From contig NZ_AHCA01000004.1 in NCBI RefSeq assembly GCF_000238355.1, positions 186,001-250,000 of the forward strand: a DNA stretch of 64,000 nt. Reading direction: 5' to 3'. This document shows, piece after piece, positions 36,000 to 46,524 of this stretch (position 1 is the stretch's first letter; each line of letters opens with the position of its first letter). Origin of the DNA: Pseudoalteromonas haloplanktis ATCC 14393 (lineage in GTDB: Bacteria; Pseudomonadota; Gammaproteobacteria; Enterobacterales; Alteromonadaceae). The notes under the pieces were generated by a model. It worked only from the letters and a program-made list of their open reading frames with translations. It was not told where the DNA came from and did no database searches. The position numbers were made by a program, and so were the translations under genes.

Positions 36000-38894
36000 A
36001 TGAATTTTTCCTTAGGTCAGCGTTGGATCAGTGATACAGAGTCAGATTTAGGATTAGGCACAGTCGTTGCCCTAGAAGGCCGTCAGGTCAGCATTTTATT
36101 TCCCGCCAGTGGCGAAAACCGTGTTTATTCAATGCTAGAAGCACCGGTAACCCGCGTGGCATTTAATCCTGGTGATGTGATCAAAAGCGTTGAAGAATGG
36201 GAACTTACAGTCGAGTCAATTGAAACAATAGGTGATCTGCTTTGTTATCACGGCACCCGTGTTGACAACGGCGAGCCTGCACAATTAAAAGAAACCTTTT
36301 TAGATCACTTTATTAAATTTAATAAGCCGCAAGACCGGTTATTTGCTGGCCAAGTCGACCGCTTTGATCGATACACATTGCGTTATCAAACCTGGCAACA
36401 CCAGTTTGAACGCCAGCAATCGCCAATTAAAGGCTTAATTGGTCAGCGCGCAAGCCTTATTCCTCATCAGCTTTACATTGCCCAAGAAGTTGGCAAACGC
36501 TTTGCGCCACGCGTATTACTCTCTGATGAAGTCGGCTTAGGTAAAACCATTGAAGCAGGGATGATTTTACATCAACAAATTATCAGTGGTCGCGCCAGTC
36601 GCGTACTGATTGTAGTACCTGAAAACCTCCAGCATCAGTGGCTAGTGGAAATGCTACGCCGTTTTAATTTGCACTTTTCTATTTTTGATGAAGAACGTTG
36701 TGATGAAGCATTTGCTGACTCACCGAATGTTTTCGATACTGAGCAATTAGTACTTACCAGTCTTGAATTTTTAGCTAAGAAAAAACGCTGGTTTGAACAA
36801 GCGACCATGGCTGATTGGGATTTATTAATAGTTGATGAAGCGCATCACTTAAGTATTAATAATGGTAAGCCTAGCACTGAATACCTGCGCATGGCAGAAC
36901 TTAGCCAAGATATTCCAGGCCTGATATTACTGACCGCAACACCTGATCAACTTGGTCACCGCAGCCACTTTGCACGCTTGCAATTACTCGACCCAGATCG
37001 TTTTTATGATTACGATGCCTTCGTTGCAGAAGAAAGTAACTATAAGCATGTTGCCGAAGCTGCCAATCAATTGCTGCAAGAGCAGGCCCTTGATGACAGT
37101 GCAAAAGCCACATTAATTGCGCTATTAAAAGAAACTGACATCACAACACTTCTTGAACAAGCACAAAATGGCGATACTGCGGCCCGTAAAGAAATTTTAG
37201 CCATGTTATTAGATCGTCATGGCACAGGTCGTATTTTATTTAGAAATAGCCGTAGCGGCATTGATGGCTACCCAAGCCGTAAACTGCACGCATATCCAAT
37301 GGCCATGCCAAAACAATATAAAACCGCCATTTCGGTATTAGGCAATATGGGCGGCATTCAAAATGCTGAACTTAGCGCGCAACGTGCCCTTTTCCCAGAA
37401 AAGATTTTTCAAGAATTTGAAGGTGAAAGCGCCAGCTGGGGACAATTTGACCCTCGTGTAGATTGGTTAATCAACACGCTAAAAACCCTAAAACGCGAAA
37501 AAGTGCTGCTGATCTGTGCTAAAGCAGAAACAGCCATTAGTCTTGAGCAAATATTACGTGAGCGCGAAGCAATCAAAGCATCCGTGTTCCATGAAGGCAT
37601 GACGATTATTGAACGTGACCGTGCAGCGGCGTTTTTTGCTGACGAGTACGACAATGCGCAAATACTGTTATGTTCTGAGATTGGCTCTGAGGGTCGTAAC
37701 TTCCAGTTTGCCCATCATTTAGTGTTATTTGATTTACCACTAAACCCTGATTTACTTGAGCAACGTATTGGTCGTCTAGACCGTATTGGTCAAACTCAAG
37801 ATATCAACATTCATGTGCCATACTTCGAAAATACTGCGCAAGAAGTATTACTGCGTTGGTATAACGAAGGCTTAGATGCCTTTGAAACCACCTCAAGCAC
37901 TGGGCAATTATTATACAAAGAGTTCAAAGATGATCTGCTTGATTTTATTGCAGCGCATAACTGTGATGAAGACGAGCTAGAGCCATTACTCGAGCAGGTT
38001 GCCAGCCAAAACGCCGTGCTGCGTAAACAAATGGAAAGTGGTCGTGACCGCTTGCTAGAGCTACATTCTTCAGGGCAAGGCGCTGCAGATTCGCTGGTTG
38101 TCGATATTGAGAAACTAGACAATCAGTTTGAGCTTCCTAGTTATATGATCAATGTATTTGATACCTTTGGTGTTAGCCAAGAAGATAAAGGTGAAAATAC
38201 CATTATCTTAAAACCGACTGAGCACATGTTAAATCCATCATTCCCAAGTTTAAAAGACGACGGAATGACAGTGACCTTCGACCGCGACACTGCATTAGCG
38301 CAAGAAGACGTGCATTTCATCAGTTGGGATCACCCTATGGTACAAGGTACCTTAGATATGATCTGCGATGATGACTTTGGAACCGCCTCAGTAGCACTGC
38401 TTAAAAATAAAAAATTACCCCCTGGTACTTTTTTTGTTGAGCTCATTTATGTTGCTACCGCTATGGCACCAAAAGCACTGCAAGTAGGTCGTTTTTTACC
38501 GCCAACGCCAATTCGTATTTTGTTAGATAAAGCCAGCAACAACCTAGCTGATAATGTCGGCTTTGATGGTTTTAATCAGCAACTTTCAGCGGTAGGTCGC
38601 CAAACTGCGAGCAAACTAGCTGGCGCATTACAAAGTGCGATTCACCCAATGCTTAAAACTGCACAAGAGATGGCACAAACTAAGTTAGAGGACATTCGCA
38701 CAGCAGCTCTTGAGCAGATGCAGCAATCACTCAGTGAAGAGCAAGCTCGTTTAGCGGCACTTAAACAGATCAACCCTAATATTCGTGAAGAAGAACTGAC
38801 CTTCTACGATAAGCAACGCACAGAGCTGGAAAACTATATCGGCAAAGCACAGTTACAATTAGATGCCATTCGTTTGATCGTGGTATCGCATTGA
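36000..38894 (+). CDS. rapA: RNA polymerase-associated ATPase RapA (HepA)
   Basis: The 964-residue Swi2/Snf2 protein recycles RNA polymerase after transcription. It has the N-terminal Tudor-like domain (FSLGQRWISDTESDLGLGTV), ATPase motifs DEVGLGKTIEAGMI (from Asp176), DEAHHL (about 279), LLTATP, and helicase C-terminal motifs EIGSEGRNFQFA and RIGRLDRIGQ. The length equals that of E. coli RapA (968). The start ATG at 36,000 gives the standard N-terminus. It is a single gene facing away from phoH2 and ending at a clear terminator. Confidence 0.97.
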   Translation: MNFSLGQRWISDTESDLGLGTVVALEGRQVSILFPASGENRVYSMLEAPVTRVAFNPGDVIKSVEEWELTVESIETIGDLLCYHGTRVDNGEPAQLKETFLDHFIKFNKPQDRLFAGQVDRFDRYTLRYQTWQHQFERQQSPIKGLIGQRASLIPHQLYIAQEVGKRFAPRVLLSDEVGLGKTIEAGMILHQQIISGRASRVLIVVPENLQHQWLVEMLRRFNLHFSIFDEERCDEAFADSPNVFDTEQLVLTSLEFLAKKKRWFEQATMADWDLLIVDEAHHLSINNGKPSTEYLRMAELSQDIPGLILLTATPDQLGHRSHFARLQLLDPDRFYDYDAFVAEESNYKHVAEAANQLLQEQALDDSAKATLIALLKETDITTLLEQAQNGDTAARKEILAMLLDRHGTGRILFRNSRSGIDGYPSRKLHAYPMAMPKQYKTAISVLGNMGGIQNAELSAQRALFPEKIFQEFEGESASWGQFDPRVDWLINTLKTLKREKVLLICAKAETAISLEQILREREAIKASVFHEGMTIIERDRAAAFFADEYDNAQILLCSEIGSEGRNFQFAHHLVLFDLPLNPDLLEQRIGRLDRIGQTQDINIHVPYFENTAQEVLLRWYNEGLDAFETTSSTGQLLYKEFKDDLLDFIAAHNCDEDELEPLLEQVASQNAVLRKQMESGRDRLLELHSSGQGAADSLVVDIEKLDNQFELPSYMINVFDTFGVSQEDKGENTIILKPTEHMLNPSFPSLKDDGMTVTFDRDTALAQEDVHFISWDHPMVQGTLDMICDDDFGTASVALLKNKKLPPGTFFVELIYVATAMAPKALQVGRFLPPTPIRILLDKASNNLADNVGFDGFNQQLSAVGRQTASKLAGALQSAIHPMLKTAQEMAQTKLEDIRTAALEQMQQSLSEEQARLAALKQINPNIREEELTFYDKQRTELENYIGKAQLQLDAIRLIVVSH

Positions 38895-38938
38895 TTTGGG
38901 AGCTGAGCTTTAAGTTATAAGCGGTAAGTTTTAAGTTC

Positions 38939-38975
38939 AAAAAAGCGCGATGTATTAAATACAACGCGCTTTTTT
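38939..38975 (+). terminator. Rho-independent terminator of rapA
   Basis: AAAAGCGCG (38,941-38,949) pairs with CGCGCTTTT (38,965 onward) and is followed by a T run, 45 bp after the rapA stop. Confidence 0.88.
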
Positions 38976-38984
38976 ATTGCATTT

Positions 38985-39232
38985 GCACTGGGTAAACCCG
39001 CGCCTACGAGGTATTACAAATTCGTAGCAGCGATTTTATATCGCGACAGGAGCTGTTTCGTGGCTGAATCTTATCCCGTGCTTATATTTTATATTTGCGC
39101 GGGGTAAACCCGCGCCTACGAGATATTACAAATTCGTAGCAGCGATTTTATATCGCGACAGGAGCTGTGCCGTGGCTGAGTTTTATCCCGTGCTTATATT
39201 TTATATTTGCGCGGAGTAAACCCACACCTACG
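38985..39232. repeat. REP-like block: 112-bp tandem duplication of GTAG-headed hairpins
   Basis: Two copies of a 112-bp unit occur in tandem. Each contains a minus-strand hairpin headed by GTAG (seen as GCGCGGGGTAAACCCGCGCC then CTAC; second copy 39,097-39,119) and a plus-strand hairpin GTAGCAGCGATTTTATATCG with GCGAC (39,024-39,047 and 39,136-39,159). A third, degenerate first module follows at 39,209-39,231; its GTAG head supplies the TAG stop codon of the DTW-domain gene. The structure fits REP elements, whose 5' tetranucleotide is GTAG or GGAG. Confidence 0.85.
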
Positions 39233-39917
39233 CAGGTCTGCCTTTGTTGCGTTTACCCAATAAATACGCATCGCGGAATTTCATAAAATGCTGCTCGAGT
39301 TTAGTTGCAGCATCAGCCTCACCAGCTAACGCTAACACCATAATTGCCACTTCCGCGGTGCCAAGTTGATGGGCATGCGGCGCTATACGCAGGCGATAAT
39401 CAGACAGCTTCTCAGCGGTGATCGACAGCACAGGTAAATTATCAAGATACGGGCTTTTGCGGATCATTTTTTTCGCTTCACGCCATGTGCCATCTAAAAA
39501 GATAAACAATGGGCGTTTATTTGGCAGATGCTCTACATCTGTAATAACACGCGTGGCATCTTCAACATCCGTGGCAGGAAAAATCACCATAGGCTGATAC
39601 TGCGGATCGTTCAATAACGCTAACAGCTTTGCATCAGGCTCGGTTCTGTCCCAGCGAAAAGCGTAATTGTCAGGGACTATTTCAGCAATCAAACGACCGG
39701 TATTAGAAGGTTTAAAGCTTTCATTATGATACATCAGCATGCAAACAGCGGCATTGCACTGCGCCTGCTCTACGCCGTCACAAATGCAATAATGCTTTGC
39801 AATTAAGCATTGCTCACAACGATCCATTTTGCCGCCACGGGCATTAAACTCACGGCGAGATTCACTTATTTGCTGGGCACGCAAGACAAGTACTGAATTA
39901 GAAGAGCGGTTAGTCAC
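39228..39917 (-). CDS. tapT: DTW-domain tRNA-uridine aminocarboxypropyltransferase
   Basis: The 229-residue protein belongs to the DTW family, with the Cys cluster CEQCLIAKHYCIC (residues 33-45), LMYHNESFKPSNTGR, and LDGTWREAKKM containing the Asp-Thr-Trp motif shifted to GTW in this family context. E. coli TapT (YfiP) adds the 3-amino-3-carboxypropyl group to U47 of tRNA; the same role is likely. The N-terminal LRAQQISESRREFNARGGK is a conserved lead-in, so the 39,917 start is acceptable. The stop codon is formed by the head of an REP element, which suggests that the repeat inserted at the end of the gene. Confidence 0.85.
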   Translation of the reverse strand: MTNRSSNSVLVLRAQQISESRREFNARGGKMDRCEQCLIAKHYCICDGVEQAQCNAAVCMLMYHNESFKPSNTGRLIAEIVPDNYAFRWDRTEPDAKLLALLNDPQYQPMVIFPATDVEDATRVITDVEHLPNKRPLFIFLDGTWREAKKMIRKSPYLDNLPVLSITAEKLSDYRLRIAPHAHQLGTAEVAIMVLALAGEADAATKLEQHFMKFRDAYLLGKRNKGRPA

Positions 39918-39976
39918 AAACTTTAATACCTAAAAATTGATCGGCGCGTATTGTAGCCAAAAACAGCGGGAATAGA

Positions 39977-40047
39977 TATCAGCTATCAGCTATCAGCTAT
40001 CAACTATCAGCTATCAGCTATCAGCTATCAGCTATCAGCTATCAGCT
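39977..40047. repeat. 7-bp tandem repeat array (unit TATCAGC, about 10 copies)
   Basis: Ten units of TATCAGC run head to tail, one of them changed to TATCAAC. Read on the other strand the unit is GCTGATA. The array lies between the DTW gene and lpd. Confidence 0.97.
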
Positions 40048-40104
40048 ACAAAATTTTGCTCATATTAACTTAGGTGTCAATGTCAAGACGAATTTGTCTT
40101 ACAA

Positions 40105-40141
40105 CTGACGGCTGACGGCTGACGGCTGACGGCTGACGGCT
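40105..40141. repeat. 7-bp tandem repeat array (unit CTGACGG, about 5 copies)
   Basis: Five and a fraction perfect units of CTGACGG directly precede the lpd terminator. The same unit recurs at 63,175. Confidence 0.97.
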
Positions 40142-40151
40142 ATAAAAACAA

Positions 40152-40178
40152 AAAACCCAAGCCGAGGCTTGGGTTTTT
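40152..40178 (-). terminator. Rho-independent terminator of lpd
   Basis: AAACCCAAGCC pairs with GGCTTGGGTTT around a tiny loop, followed on the minus strand by a long T run, 21 bp beyond the lpd stop. Confidence 0.9.
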
Positions 40179-40198
40179 AAACAATTAACTAAAAGAAC

Positions 40199-41626
40199 TT
40201 ACTTCTTCTTTTTAACTGCTTTTTTATTTGGTAAATCAGTGATTGAACCTTCAAAGATTTCAGCAGCAAGGCCGATTGACTCGTTCAATGTTGGGTGAGC
40301 GTGAATAGTCAGCGCTAAGTCTTCGCCATCTGCGCCCATTTCAACTGCTAGGCCGATTTCGCCAAGCATTTCGCCTGCGTTGATACCAACCATAGCGCCA
40401 CCGATAATACGGCCACTGTCTTTATCAAAGATAAGTTTAGTTTGACCTTCTGTACGAGCAGATGCAATTGCACGACCTGAAGCAGCCCACGGGAATACCG
40501 CAGTTTCGATGCTTAAGCCTTGCTCTTTTGCTTCTTTCTCAGTTACACCAACCCAAGCGATTTCTGGATCAGTATACGCGATTGAAGGAATACATTTAGG
40601 GTCAAAGAAATGTTTTTGACCTGAGATAACTTCAGCAGCAACGTGTGCTTCATGAACCGCTTTGTGCGCAAGCATAGGTTGACCAACAATGTCACCAATC
40701 GCGAAGATGTGATCAACATTTGTTTTAAGCTGTTTATCAACATTGATAAAGCCACGCTCATCAACGTTAACACCTGCTTTGTCTGCATCAAGTAGTTTGC
40801 CGTTTGGTGTACGACCAACAGCAACAAGTACTTTGTCATAACGTACTGGCTCTGCCGGTGCATTCTTACCTTCAAACGTTACATATAAACCGTCGTCTTT
40901 TGCTTCAACACCAGTTACTTTAGTAGAAAGCATTACGTTGAACTTTTTGCTCACGTATTTTTGATAAATCTTGATCACGTCTTTATCAGCAGCTGGTACT
41001 AGTTGATCAGCAAATTCTACTACGTCGATGTCAGAACCAAGCGCACGGTACACAGTACCCATCTCAAGACCGATGATACCACCACCTAATACAAGTAGTT
41101 TTTCTGGTACATCTTTAAGTTCAAGCGCGCCAGTTGAATCGATTACACGGTCATCTTCAGGGATGAAAGGTAAGTTAACTGGTTGCGAACCTGCTGCGAT
41201 AATAGCATTATCAAAGGTAATTGTCGTTTTGCCGTCTGCGCCTTCAACATCAAGGGTGTTGCTGCCAGTGAATTTACCGTAACCGTAAACCACTTTAACT
41301 TTACGCATTTTAGCCATGCCGTCTAGGCCACCAGTTAATTGACCAATTACAGACTCTTTCCAAGAACGGATTTTGTCTAAATCAATTTGTGGTGCGCCAA
41401 AAGTAACACCATGAGATGACATTTCAGCAGCGTCATCAATTACTTTAGCTACGTGTAAAAGTGCTTTTGAAGGGATACAACCCACATTAAGACATACACC
41501 GCCTAATGTGTCGCGAGATTCTACTAATGTAACTTCTAAGCCCAAGTCAGCAGCACGGAAAGCCGCAGAATAACCACCAGGACCACCGCCTAGTACAACA
41601 ACTTGAGTTTTTAATTCGTTGCTCAT
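40199..41626 (-). CDS. lpdA: Dihydrolipoamide dehydrogenase (E3)
   Basis: The 475-residue flavoenzyme reoxidises dihydrolipoamide of the pyruvate and 2-oxoglutarate dehydrogenase complexes, passing electrons to NAD. It has the FAD motif GGGPGGYSAAFRAADLG, the redox disulfide GGVCLNVGCIPSKALLH, the NAD motif GGGIIGLEMG, the second FAD motif AIGDIVGQPMLAHKA, and the catalytic HAHPTLNE at the C-terminus. It ends in a Lys-rich tail (KKAVKKKK). It is downstream of aceF, separated by 196 bp that contain a terminator for aceF, so it is at least partly expressed from its own promoter. Confidence 0.97.
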   Translation of the reverse strand: MSNELKTQVVVLGGGPGGYSAAFRAADLGLEVTLVESRDTLGGVCLNVGCIPSKALLHVAKVIDDAAEMSSHGVTFGAPQIDLDKIRSWKESVIGQLTGGLDGMAKMRKVKVVYGYGKFTGSNTLDVEGADGKTTITFDNAIIAAGSQPVNLPFIPEDDRVIDSTGALELKDVPEKLLVLGGGIIGLEMGTVYRALGSDIDVVEFADQLVPAADKDVIKIYQKYVSKKFNVMLSTKVTGVEAKDDGLYVTFEGKNAPAEPVRYDKVLVAVGRTPNGKLLDADKAGVNVDERGFINVDKQLKTNVDHIFAIGDIVGQPMLAHKAVHEAHVAAEVISGQKHFFDPKCIPSIAYTDPEIAWVGVTEKEAKEQGLSIETAVFPWAASGRAIASARTEGQTKLIFDKDSGRIIGGAMVGINAGEMLGEIGLAVEMGADGEDLALTIHAHPTLNESIGLAAEIFEGSITDLPNKKAVKKKK

Positions 41627-41755
41627 GCTATTACCTTAATTGTTTGAACGGGACACTGCCCTAAAGTTTAACTGCCATGTTTCTGCATGGGCAGAAAGGG
41701 AGAGCAGATCAAAAATTTATGCAAGATAGATAAATATTGTATCATTGCAAATGGT

Positions 41756-41788
41756 AAAAATCCCAGCAAAAAACAACTGGCTGGGATT
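41756..41788 (-). terminator. Rho-independent terminator of aceF
   Basis: AATCCCAGC (41,759-41,767) pairs with GCTGGGATT (41,780-41,788), followed on the minus strand by TTTT, 35 bp past the aceF stop. Confidence 0.88.
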
Positions 41789-41822
41789 TGATTCTATTTA
41801 TTTCGCTACATGCACCAATTGC

Positions 41823-43730
41823 TTACATTACTAGTTGGCGAATATCGCTCATGTAACTTGCTAAAGTCACAGTAAAGCGTGCCGCAAGTGCACCGTCAAT
41901 CACCCTATGGTCGTATGACATTGAAAGTGGAACCATTAATTTTGGCTCAAACTCTTTGCCGTTCCATTTCGGTTTCATTTCAGATTTAGATACACCTAAA
42001 ATTGCCACCTCTGGTGCGTTAACGATTGGTGTAAATGCTGTACCACCGATACCGCCTAAGCTTGAAATAGTAAAACAGCCGCCTTGCATGTCAGATGCAG
42101 TTAACTTGCCATCACGTGCTTTTACAGACACTTCCATCAATTCACGTGATAATTCAATGATGCCTTTCTTATCAACATCTTTAAATACAGGTACCACGAG
42201 TCCATTTGGTGTATCAACGGCAACCCCGATATTGATGTACTTTTTAAGAATTAAGCTTTCACCGTCTTCAGACAATGACGAGTTAAATGTAGGGAACTCA
42301 GCAAGCGCTTTGGCCGCTGCTTTCATTACAAATACCAACGGGGTGATTTTAACGCCAAGCTTTTTCTTCTCGCTAAGGGCATTTTGCTCTTTACGGAACT
42401 CTTCAAGGGTGGTGATATCAGCTTCATCAAACTGTGTAACGTGAGGGATTTGCACCCAGTTACGATGTAAGTTTTTACCCGATAGCTTTTGAATGCGAGA
42501 CAGTTTCTTCTCTTCGATTTCACCAAACTTAGCAAAATCAACTTTTGGCCATGGAATTAAACCAAGCTCACCGCCGCCCGCATTACCATTACCCGCAGAT
42601 AACTGACCAGACTCAACTTGCTTAACTAGGTTCTTCACATAGTTTTGCACGTCTTCTTTAACAACACGGTTTTTACGACCAGAGCCTTTTACGTTCGCAA
42701 GGTTGATACCAAACTCACGAGCTAAACGGCGAACAACTGGCGATGCATGCGCATACGCGCTGTTATCTGCAAAGCTCTCGTTGCTTGCTTTTGCAGGTGC
42801 TGCTTGTGGTGCTGGCGCTGACTCTGTTTTAGCCGCAGGTGCTGATGCCGGCGCTGACTTTTCTGCAGGAGCTGCTGGTGCACTACCTTCAACTTCAAAT
42901 ACAAAGATAAGTGAACCGGTCGATACTTTATCGCCCGCAGCTACTTTAATCTCTTTAACAGTTCCTGCAAACGGCGCAGGTACTTCCATGGCCGCTTTAT
43001 CACCTTCAACGTTTAGGATTGATTGATCTTCAGTAACCTTATCGCCTACTGCAACCATCACCTCAGTGACTTCCACTTCGTCACCGCCAATATCAGGCAC
43101 GTTGACTTCTTTGCTGCTTGGCGCTGCGCTTTGTGCAGGTGCTGACTCTTGCGCTGGCGCTGCTTCGGCTTGCGCAGGGGCAGACTCACCACCGGCAACT
43201 TCAAAAACAAACACTAACGAGCCTGTTTTTACTTTATCGCCAGTGGCAACTTTAATTTCTTTAACGGTACCGGCAAACGGTGCTGGTACTTCCATCGCCG
43301 CTTTGTCGCCTTCAACGTTTAAGATAGATTGCTCTTCTGAAACCTCGTCGCCAACTGCAACCATGACTTCGGTTACTTCAACTTCATCATCGCCGATATC
43401 TGGTACGGTAACTTCTTTCGTGGTTGAGCCAGAAGAAGCAGCTGGTGCTGCATCTTCAGATTTAGCCGGCGCTTCTGGCGCTTTTTCTTCGCCAGCACTT
43501 TCGCCTTCAAAGATCATAATTAAAGAGCCAGTGGTAACCGTATCACCTTCGCTAACTTTAATTTCTTTTACTGTACCGGCTTGTGCAGCTGGTACTTCCA
43601 TTGATGCTTTGTCGCCTTCAACGGTTAGTAGCGATTGGTCAACTTCAACTTTGTCACCAACGCTTACTAAGATTTCGGTTACTTCAACTTCATCGCCACC
43701 GATATCTGGTACATTAATTTCAATACTCAT
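41823..43730 (-). CDS. aceF: Pyruvate dehydrogenase E2, dihydrolipoyl acetyltransferase
   Basis: The 635-residue E2 core has three lipoyl domains (starting at about residues 3, 107 and 207), each with the lysine to be lipoylated in GDKASMEVP or GDKAAMEVP. They are joined by Ala/Pro/Glu-rich flexible linkers. The peripheral-subunit-binding domain ([20 protein letters not shown]) lies near residue 330, and the catalytic domain ends with [15 protein letters not shown], containing the active His. It transfers the acetyl group to CoA. The three lipoyl-coding segments are near repeats of each other. It follows aceE by 11 bp. Confidence 0.98.
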   Translation of the reverse strand: MSIEINVPDIGGDEVEVTEILVSVGDKVEVDQSLLTVEGDKASMEVPAAQAGTVKEIKVSEGDTVTTGSLIMIFEGESAGEEKAPEAPAKSEDAAPAASSGSTTKEVTVPDIGDDEVEVTEVMVAVGDEVSEEQSILNVEGDKAAMEVPAPFAGTVKEIKVATGDKVKTGSLVFVFEVAGGESAPAQAEAAPAQESAPAQSAAPSSKEVNVPDIGGDEVEVTEVMVAVGDKVTEDQSILNVEGDKAAMEVPAPFAGTVKEIKVAAGDKVSTGSLIFVFEVEGSAPAAPAEKSAPASAPAAKTESAPAPQAAPAKASNESFADNSAYAHASPVVRRLAREFGINLANVKGSGRKNRVVKEDVQNYVKNLVKQVESGQLSAGNGNAGGGELGLIPWPKVDFAKFGEIEEKKLSRIQKLSGKNLHRNWVQIPHVTQFDEADITTLEEFRKEQNALSEKKKLGVKITPLVFVMKAAAKALAEFPTFNSSLSEDGESLILKKYINIGVAVDTPNGLVVPVFKDVDKKGIIELSRELMEVSVKARDGKLTASDMQGGCFTISSLGGIGGTAFTPIVNAPEVAILGVSKSEMKPKWNGKEFEPKLMVPLSMSYDHRVIDGALAARFTVTLASYMSDIRQLVM

Positions 43731-43741
43731 TGCAAAACCTC

Positions 43742-46408
43742 TTATGCGTACAGTGGGTTAACTTTGGTCGTGTCGATGTTGAACTTCTTAAGTGCCTCAA
43801 CAACCACTGACTTCTCAACCTCACCACGTTTAGCAAGTTCAGATAATGTAGCAACCACAACATAACCTGCATTAACTTCAAAGTGACGGCGTAAGTTTTC
43901 ACGGCTATCAGAGCGGCCATAACCGTCTGTGCCTAACACTTTATAGTTGCTAGTTGGAATGAATGAACGCGCTTGCTCAGCGTAGTTTTTCATGTAATCC
44001 GTTGCGGCAACAGTTACTGAGTCGTTTAATACACTGGTGATGTAAGCTGTTTTTTGCTCGCCTTCAGGGTTAAGCATGTTGAAACGCTCAACATCTTGAC
44101 CATCACGGGTAAGCTCATTAAATGACGTTACTGAGTAAACATCTGACGCAATACCGTAATCTTCACTTAAGATAGCCGCTGCTTTACGTACTTCAGTCAT
44201 GATAGTACCTGAGCTTAATAGTTGTACGTTGGCTTTTTTGCCTGCGTAGCTTTCAAGCTTATAGATACCTTTACGAATACCTTCTTCAGCACCTTCTGGC
44301 ATTGCAGGTTGTGCATAGTTTTCGTTCATCAGTGTTAGGTAGTAGTAAATGTTTTCTTGGTTTTCACCGTACATACGACGAATACCATCTTGCATGATTA
44401 CCGCTACTTCATACGCATAAGTTGGATCATAAGAGATACAGTTAGGTACAGTGTTAGCAAGAATATGGCTGTGGCCATCTTCGTGTTGTAGGCCTTCACC
44501 ATTTAGCGTTGTACGACCTGCCGTAGCACCTAGTAGGAAGCCACGAGCTTGTTGGTCACCGGCCATCCATGCCATGTCGCCAACACGTTGGAAACCAAAC
44601 ATTGAATAGTAGATGTAGAATGGGATCATTGGTAAATCGTTCGTGCTGTATGATGTTGCCGCAGCAACCCATGAAGACATAGCACCTAACTCATTGATAC
44701 CTTCTTGCAATACTTGCCCTGATGTCGCTTCTTTATAGTAAGAAACAATGTCACGGTCTTGTGGTGTGTAGTTTTGGCCATGCGGGTTATAAATCCCGAT
44801 TTGACGGAATAAACCTTCCATACCAAAGGTACGCGCTTCATCAGCAATAATTGGTACGATGTTTTTACCAATGCCTTTATCTTTTAATAAGATATTAAGT
44901 GCACGAACAAAGCCCATAGTGGTAGAGATATCACGCTTTTGCTCTTCCAATAATGGTTTAAATGCTTCAACTTCAGGTAATACTAACTTTTCAGTAAAGT
45001 TAGGGATACGTGTAGGTGTATAACCTTTTAATGCATCGCGACGTGCATGTAAGTATTTATACTCAGGTGAGCCTTCTTCAAGCTCTAGATAAGGAAGCTC
45101 TTTTAGCTGCTCTTCAGATACTAAATCATCTAAACCTAAACGTGAACGTAAATGAGCAACATGTGACATGTCCATTTTCTTCACTTGGTGCGCGATGTTT
45201 TTACCTTCAGCCGCTTCACCCATGCCGTAACCTTTTACTGTTTTAGCTAAGATCACAGTTGGACGGTCTTTCGTTTCTTCAGCCTTTTTAAATGCAGCGT
45301 ATAGTTTTGATGGCTCATGACCACCACGCTTAAGGGCAAAGATTTCGTCATCTGTCATATCAGCAACCAGTGCGGCTGTTTCAGGGTAACGACCAAAGAA
45401 GTGCTCACGTACGTATGCGCCATCTTTCGCTTTATAAGTTTGGTAATCACCATCGATGGTTTCGTTCATCAATTGTAGTAGCTTACCCGTGGTATCTTTA
45501 GCAAGTAAGATATCCCAACCGCTACCCCAAACTACTTTAATTACGTTCCAGCCTGCACCTTTAAATAGACCTTCAAGTTCTTGAATGATCTTACCGTTAC
45601 CCATTACTGGGCCATCTAGGCGTTGTAAGTTACAGTTGATTAGGTAACAAAGGTTGTCTAGCTTTTCACGAGCAGCAAATGAGATAGCGCCACGTGATTC
45701 TGGCTCATCCATTTCACCATCACCTAAAAACGCATAGACGCGTTGATTTTTGGTGTCTTTTAAGCCACGACCATCTAAGTATTTTAAGAAACGCGCTTGG
45801 TAAATAGACGCGATAGGACCAAGGCCCATAGATACTGTAGGGAACTGCCAGAATTCAGGCATTAACTTAGGGTGTGGGTATGATGGTAAACCATTGCCAT
45901 CAACTTCTTGGCGGAAATTATCTAACTGGGCAGCAGATAAACGGCCTTCAACAAATGCACGCGCATAAATACCAGGCGAAATATGACCTTGGTAATAAAC
46001 TAAGTCACCGCCGTCTACCTCGTTTGGCGCTTTAAAGAAGTGATTAAAGCACACTTCATAAAATGCCGCAGATGACTGGTAAGACGCCATATGGCCGCCT
46101 AAGTCGAGATCTTTTTTCGAAGCACGCAATACAATCATAATTGCGTTCCAACGAATAATAGAACGAATACGGCGTTCAAGGTTTACATCACCTGGGTAAG
46201 CAGGCTCTTGATCGACCGGGATCGTATTAACGTAGTTTGTGTTGATACCAGTTGGCATATCAACACCGTCTAAACGGGCTTGCTCTAATACTTGCTCAAG
46301 TAAAAACTGAGCACGTTCAACACCTTCTTCACGCACAACTGATTCAAGAGCTTGTAACCACTCTTGTGTTTCTAGCGCGTCTACGTCAATTTTATTGACT
46401 TCAGACAT
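43742..46408 (-). CDS. aceE: Pyruvate dehydrogenase E1, homodimeric type
   Basis: The 888-residue protein is the thiamine-diphosphate-dependent decarboxylase of the pyruvate dehydrogenase complex. It shows the homodimeric E1 pattern: DPVDQEP-like start region with [18 protein letters not shown] helix (here [17 protein letters not shown]), the thiamine motif GDGEMDEPE (from about residue 229) with [13 protein letters not shown], and [16 protein letters not shown] in the middle domain. Length matches E. coli AceE (887). It begins 116 bp after pdhR on the same strand and runs into aceF. Confidence 0.98.
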   Translation of the reverse strand: MSEVNKIDVDALETQEWLQALESVVREEGVERAQFLLEQVLEQARLDGVDMPTGINTNYVNTIPVDQEPAYPGDVNLERRIRSIIRWNAIMIVLRASKKDLDLGGHMASYQSSAAFYEVCFNHFFKAPNEVDGGDLVYYQGHISPGIYARAFVEGRLSAAQLDNFRQEVDGNGLPSYPHPKLMPEFWQFPTVSMGLGPIASIYQARFLKYLDGRGLKDTKNQRVYAFLGDGEMDEPESRGAISFAAREKLDNLCYLINCNLQRLDGPVMGNGKIIQELEGLFKGAGWNVIKVVWGSGWDILLAKDTTGKLLQLMNETIDGDYQTYKAKDGAYVREHFFGRYPETAALVADMTDDEIFALKRGGHEPSKLYAAFKKAEETKDRPTVILAKTVKGYGMGEAAEGKNIAHQVKKMDMSHVAHLRSRLGLDDLVSEEQLKELPYLELEEGSPEYKYLHARRDALKGYTPTRIPNFTEKLVLPEVEAFKPLLEEQKRDISTTMGFVRALNILLKDKGIGKNIVPIIADEARTFGMEGLFRQIGIYNPHGQNYTPQDRDIVSYYKEATSGQVLQEGINELGAMSSWVAAATSYSTNDLPMIPFYIYYSMFGFQRVGDMAWMAGDQQARGFLLGATAGRTTLNGEGLQHEDGHSHILANTVPNCISYDPTYAYEVAVIMQDGIRRMYGENQENIYYYLTLMNENYAQPAMPEGAEEGIRKGIYKLESYAGKKANVQLLSSGTIMTEVRKAAAILSEDYGIASDVYSVTSFNELTRDGQDVERFNMLNPEGEQKTAYITSVLNDSVTVAATDYMKNYAEQARSFIPTSNYKVLGTDGYGRSDSRENLRRHFEVNAGYVVVATLSELAKRGEVEKSVVVEALKKFNIDTTKVNPLYA

Positions 46409-46524
46409 ATGGAGGTTTCCTTATGTTTAAAATACGAATGTTCTTAATTAGCACTGTGGTAATAGTGTTGCCATATAAACAGTACTTGCTTAAATTATTT
46501 ATCTTTTACTTAGTTTTTAATTAC

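Noticed and set aside
39977..40141. Possible CRISPR or replication iterons in the heptamer arrays
   Set aside because: Units are 7 bp without spacers, and no replication initiator gene is nearby.
43066..43761. 231-codon plus-strand frame opposite the lipoyl domains of aceF
   Set aside because: It mirrors the repeated Ala/Glu-rich linkers of E2 and has no family features.
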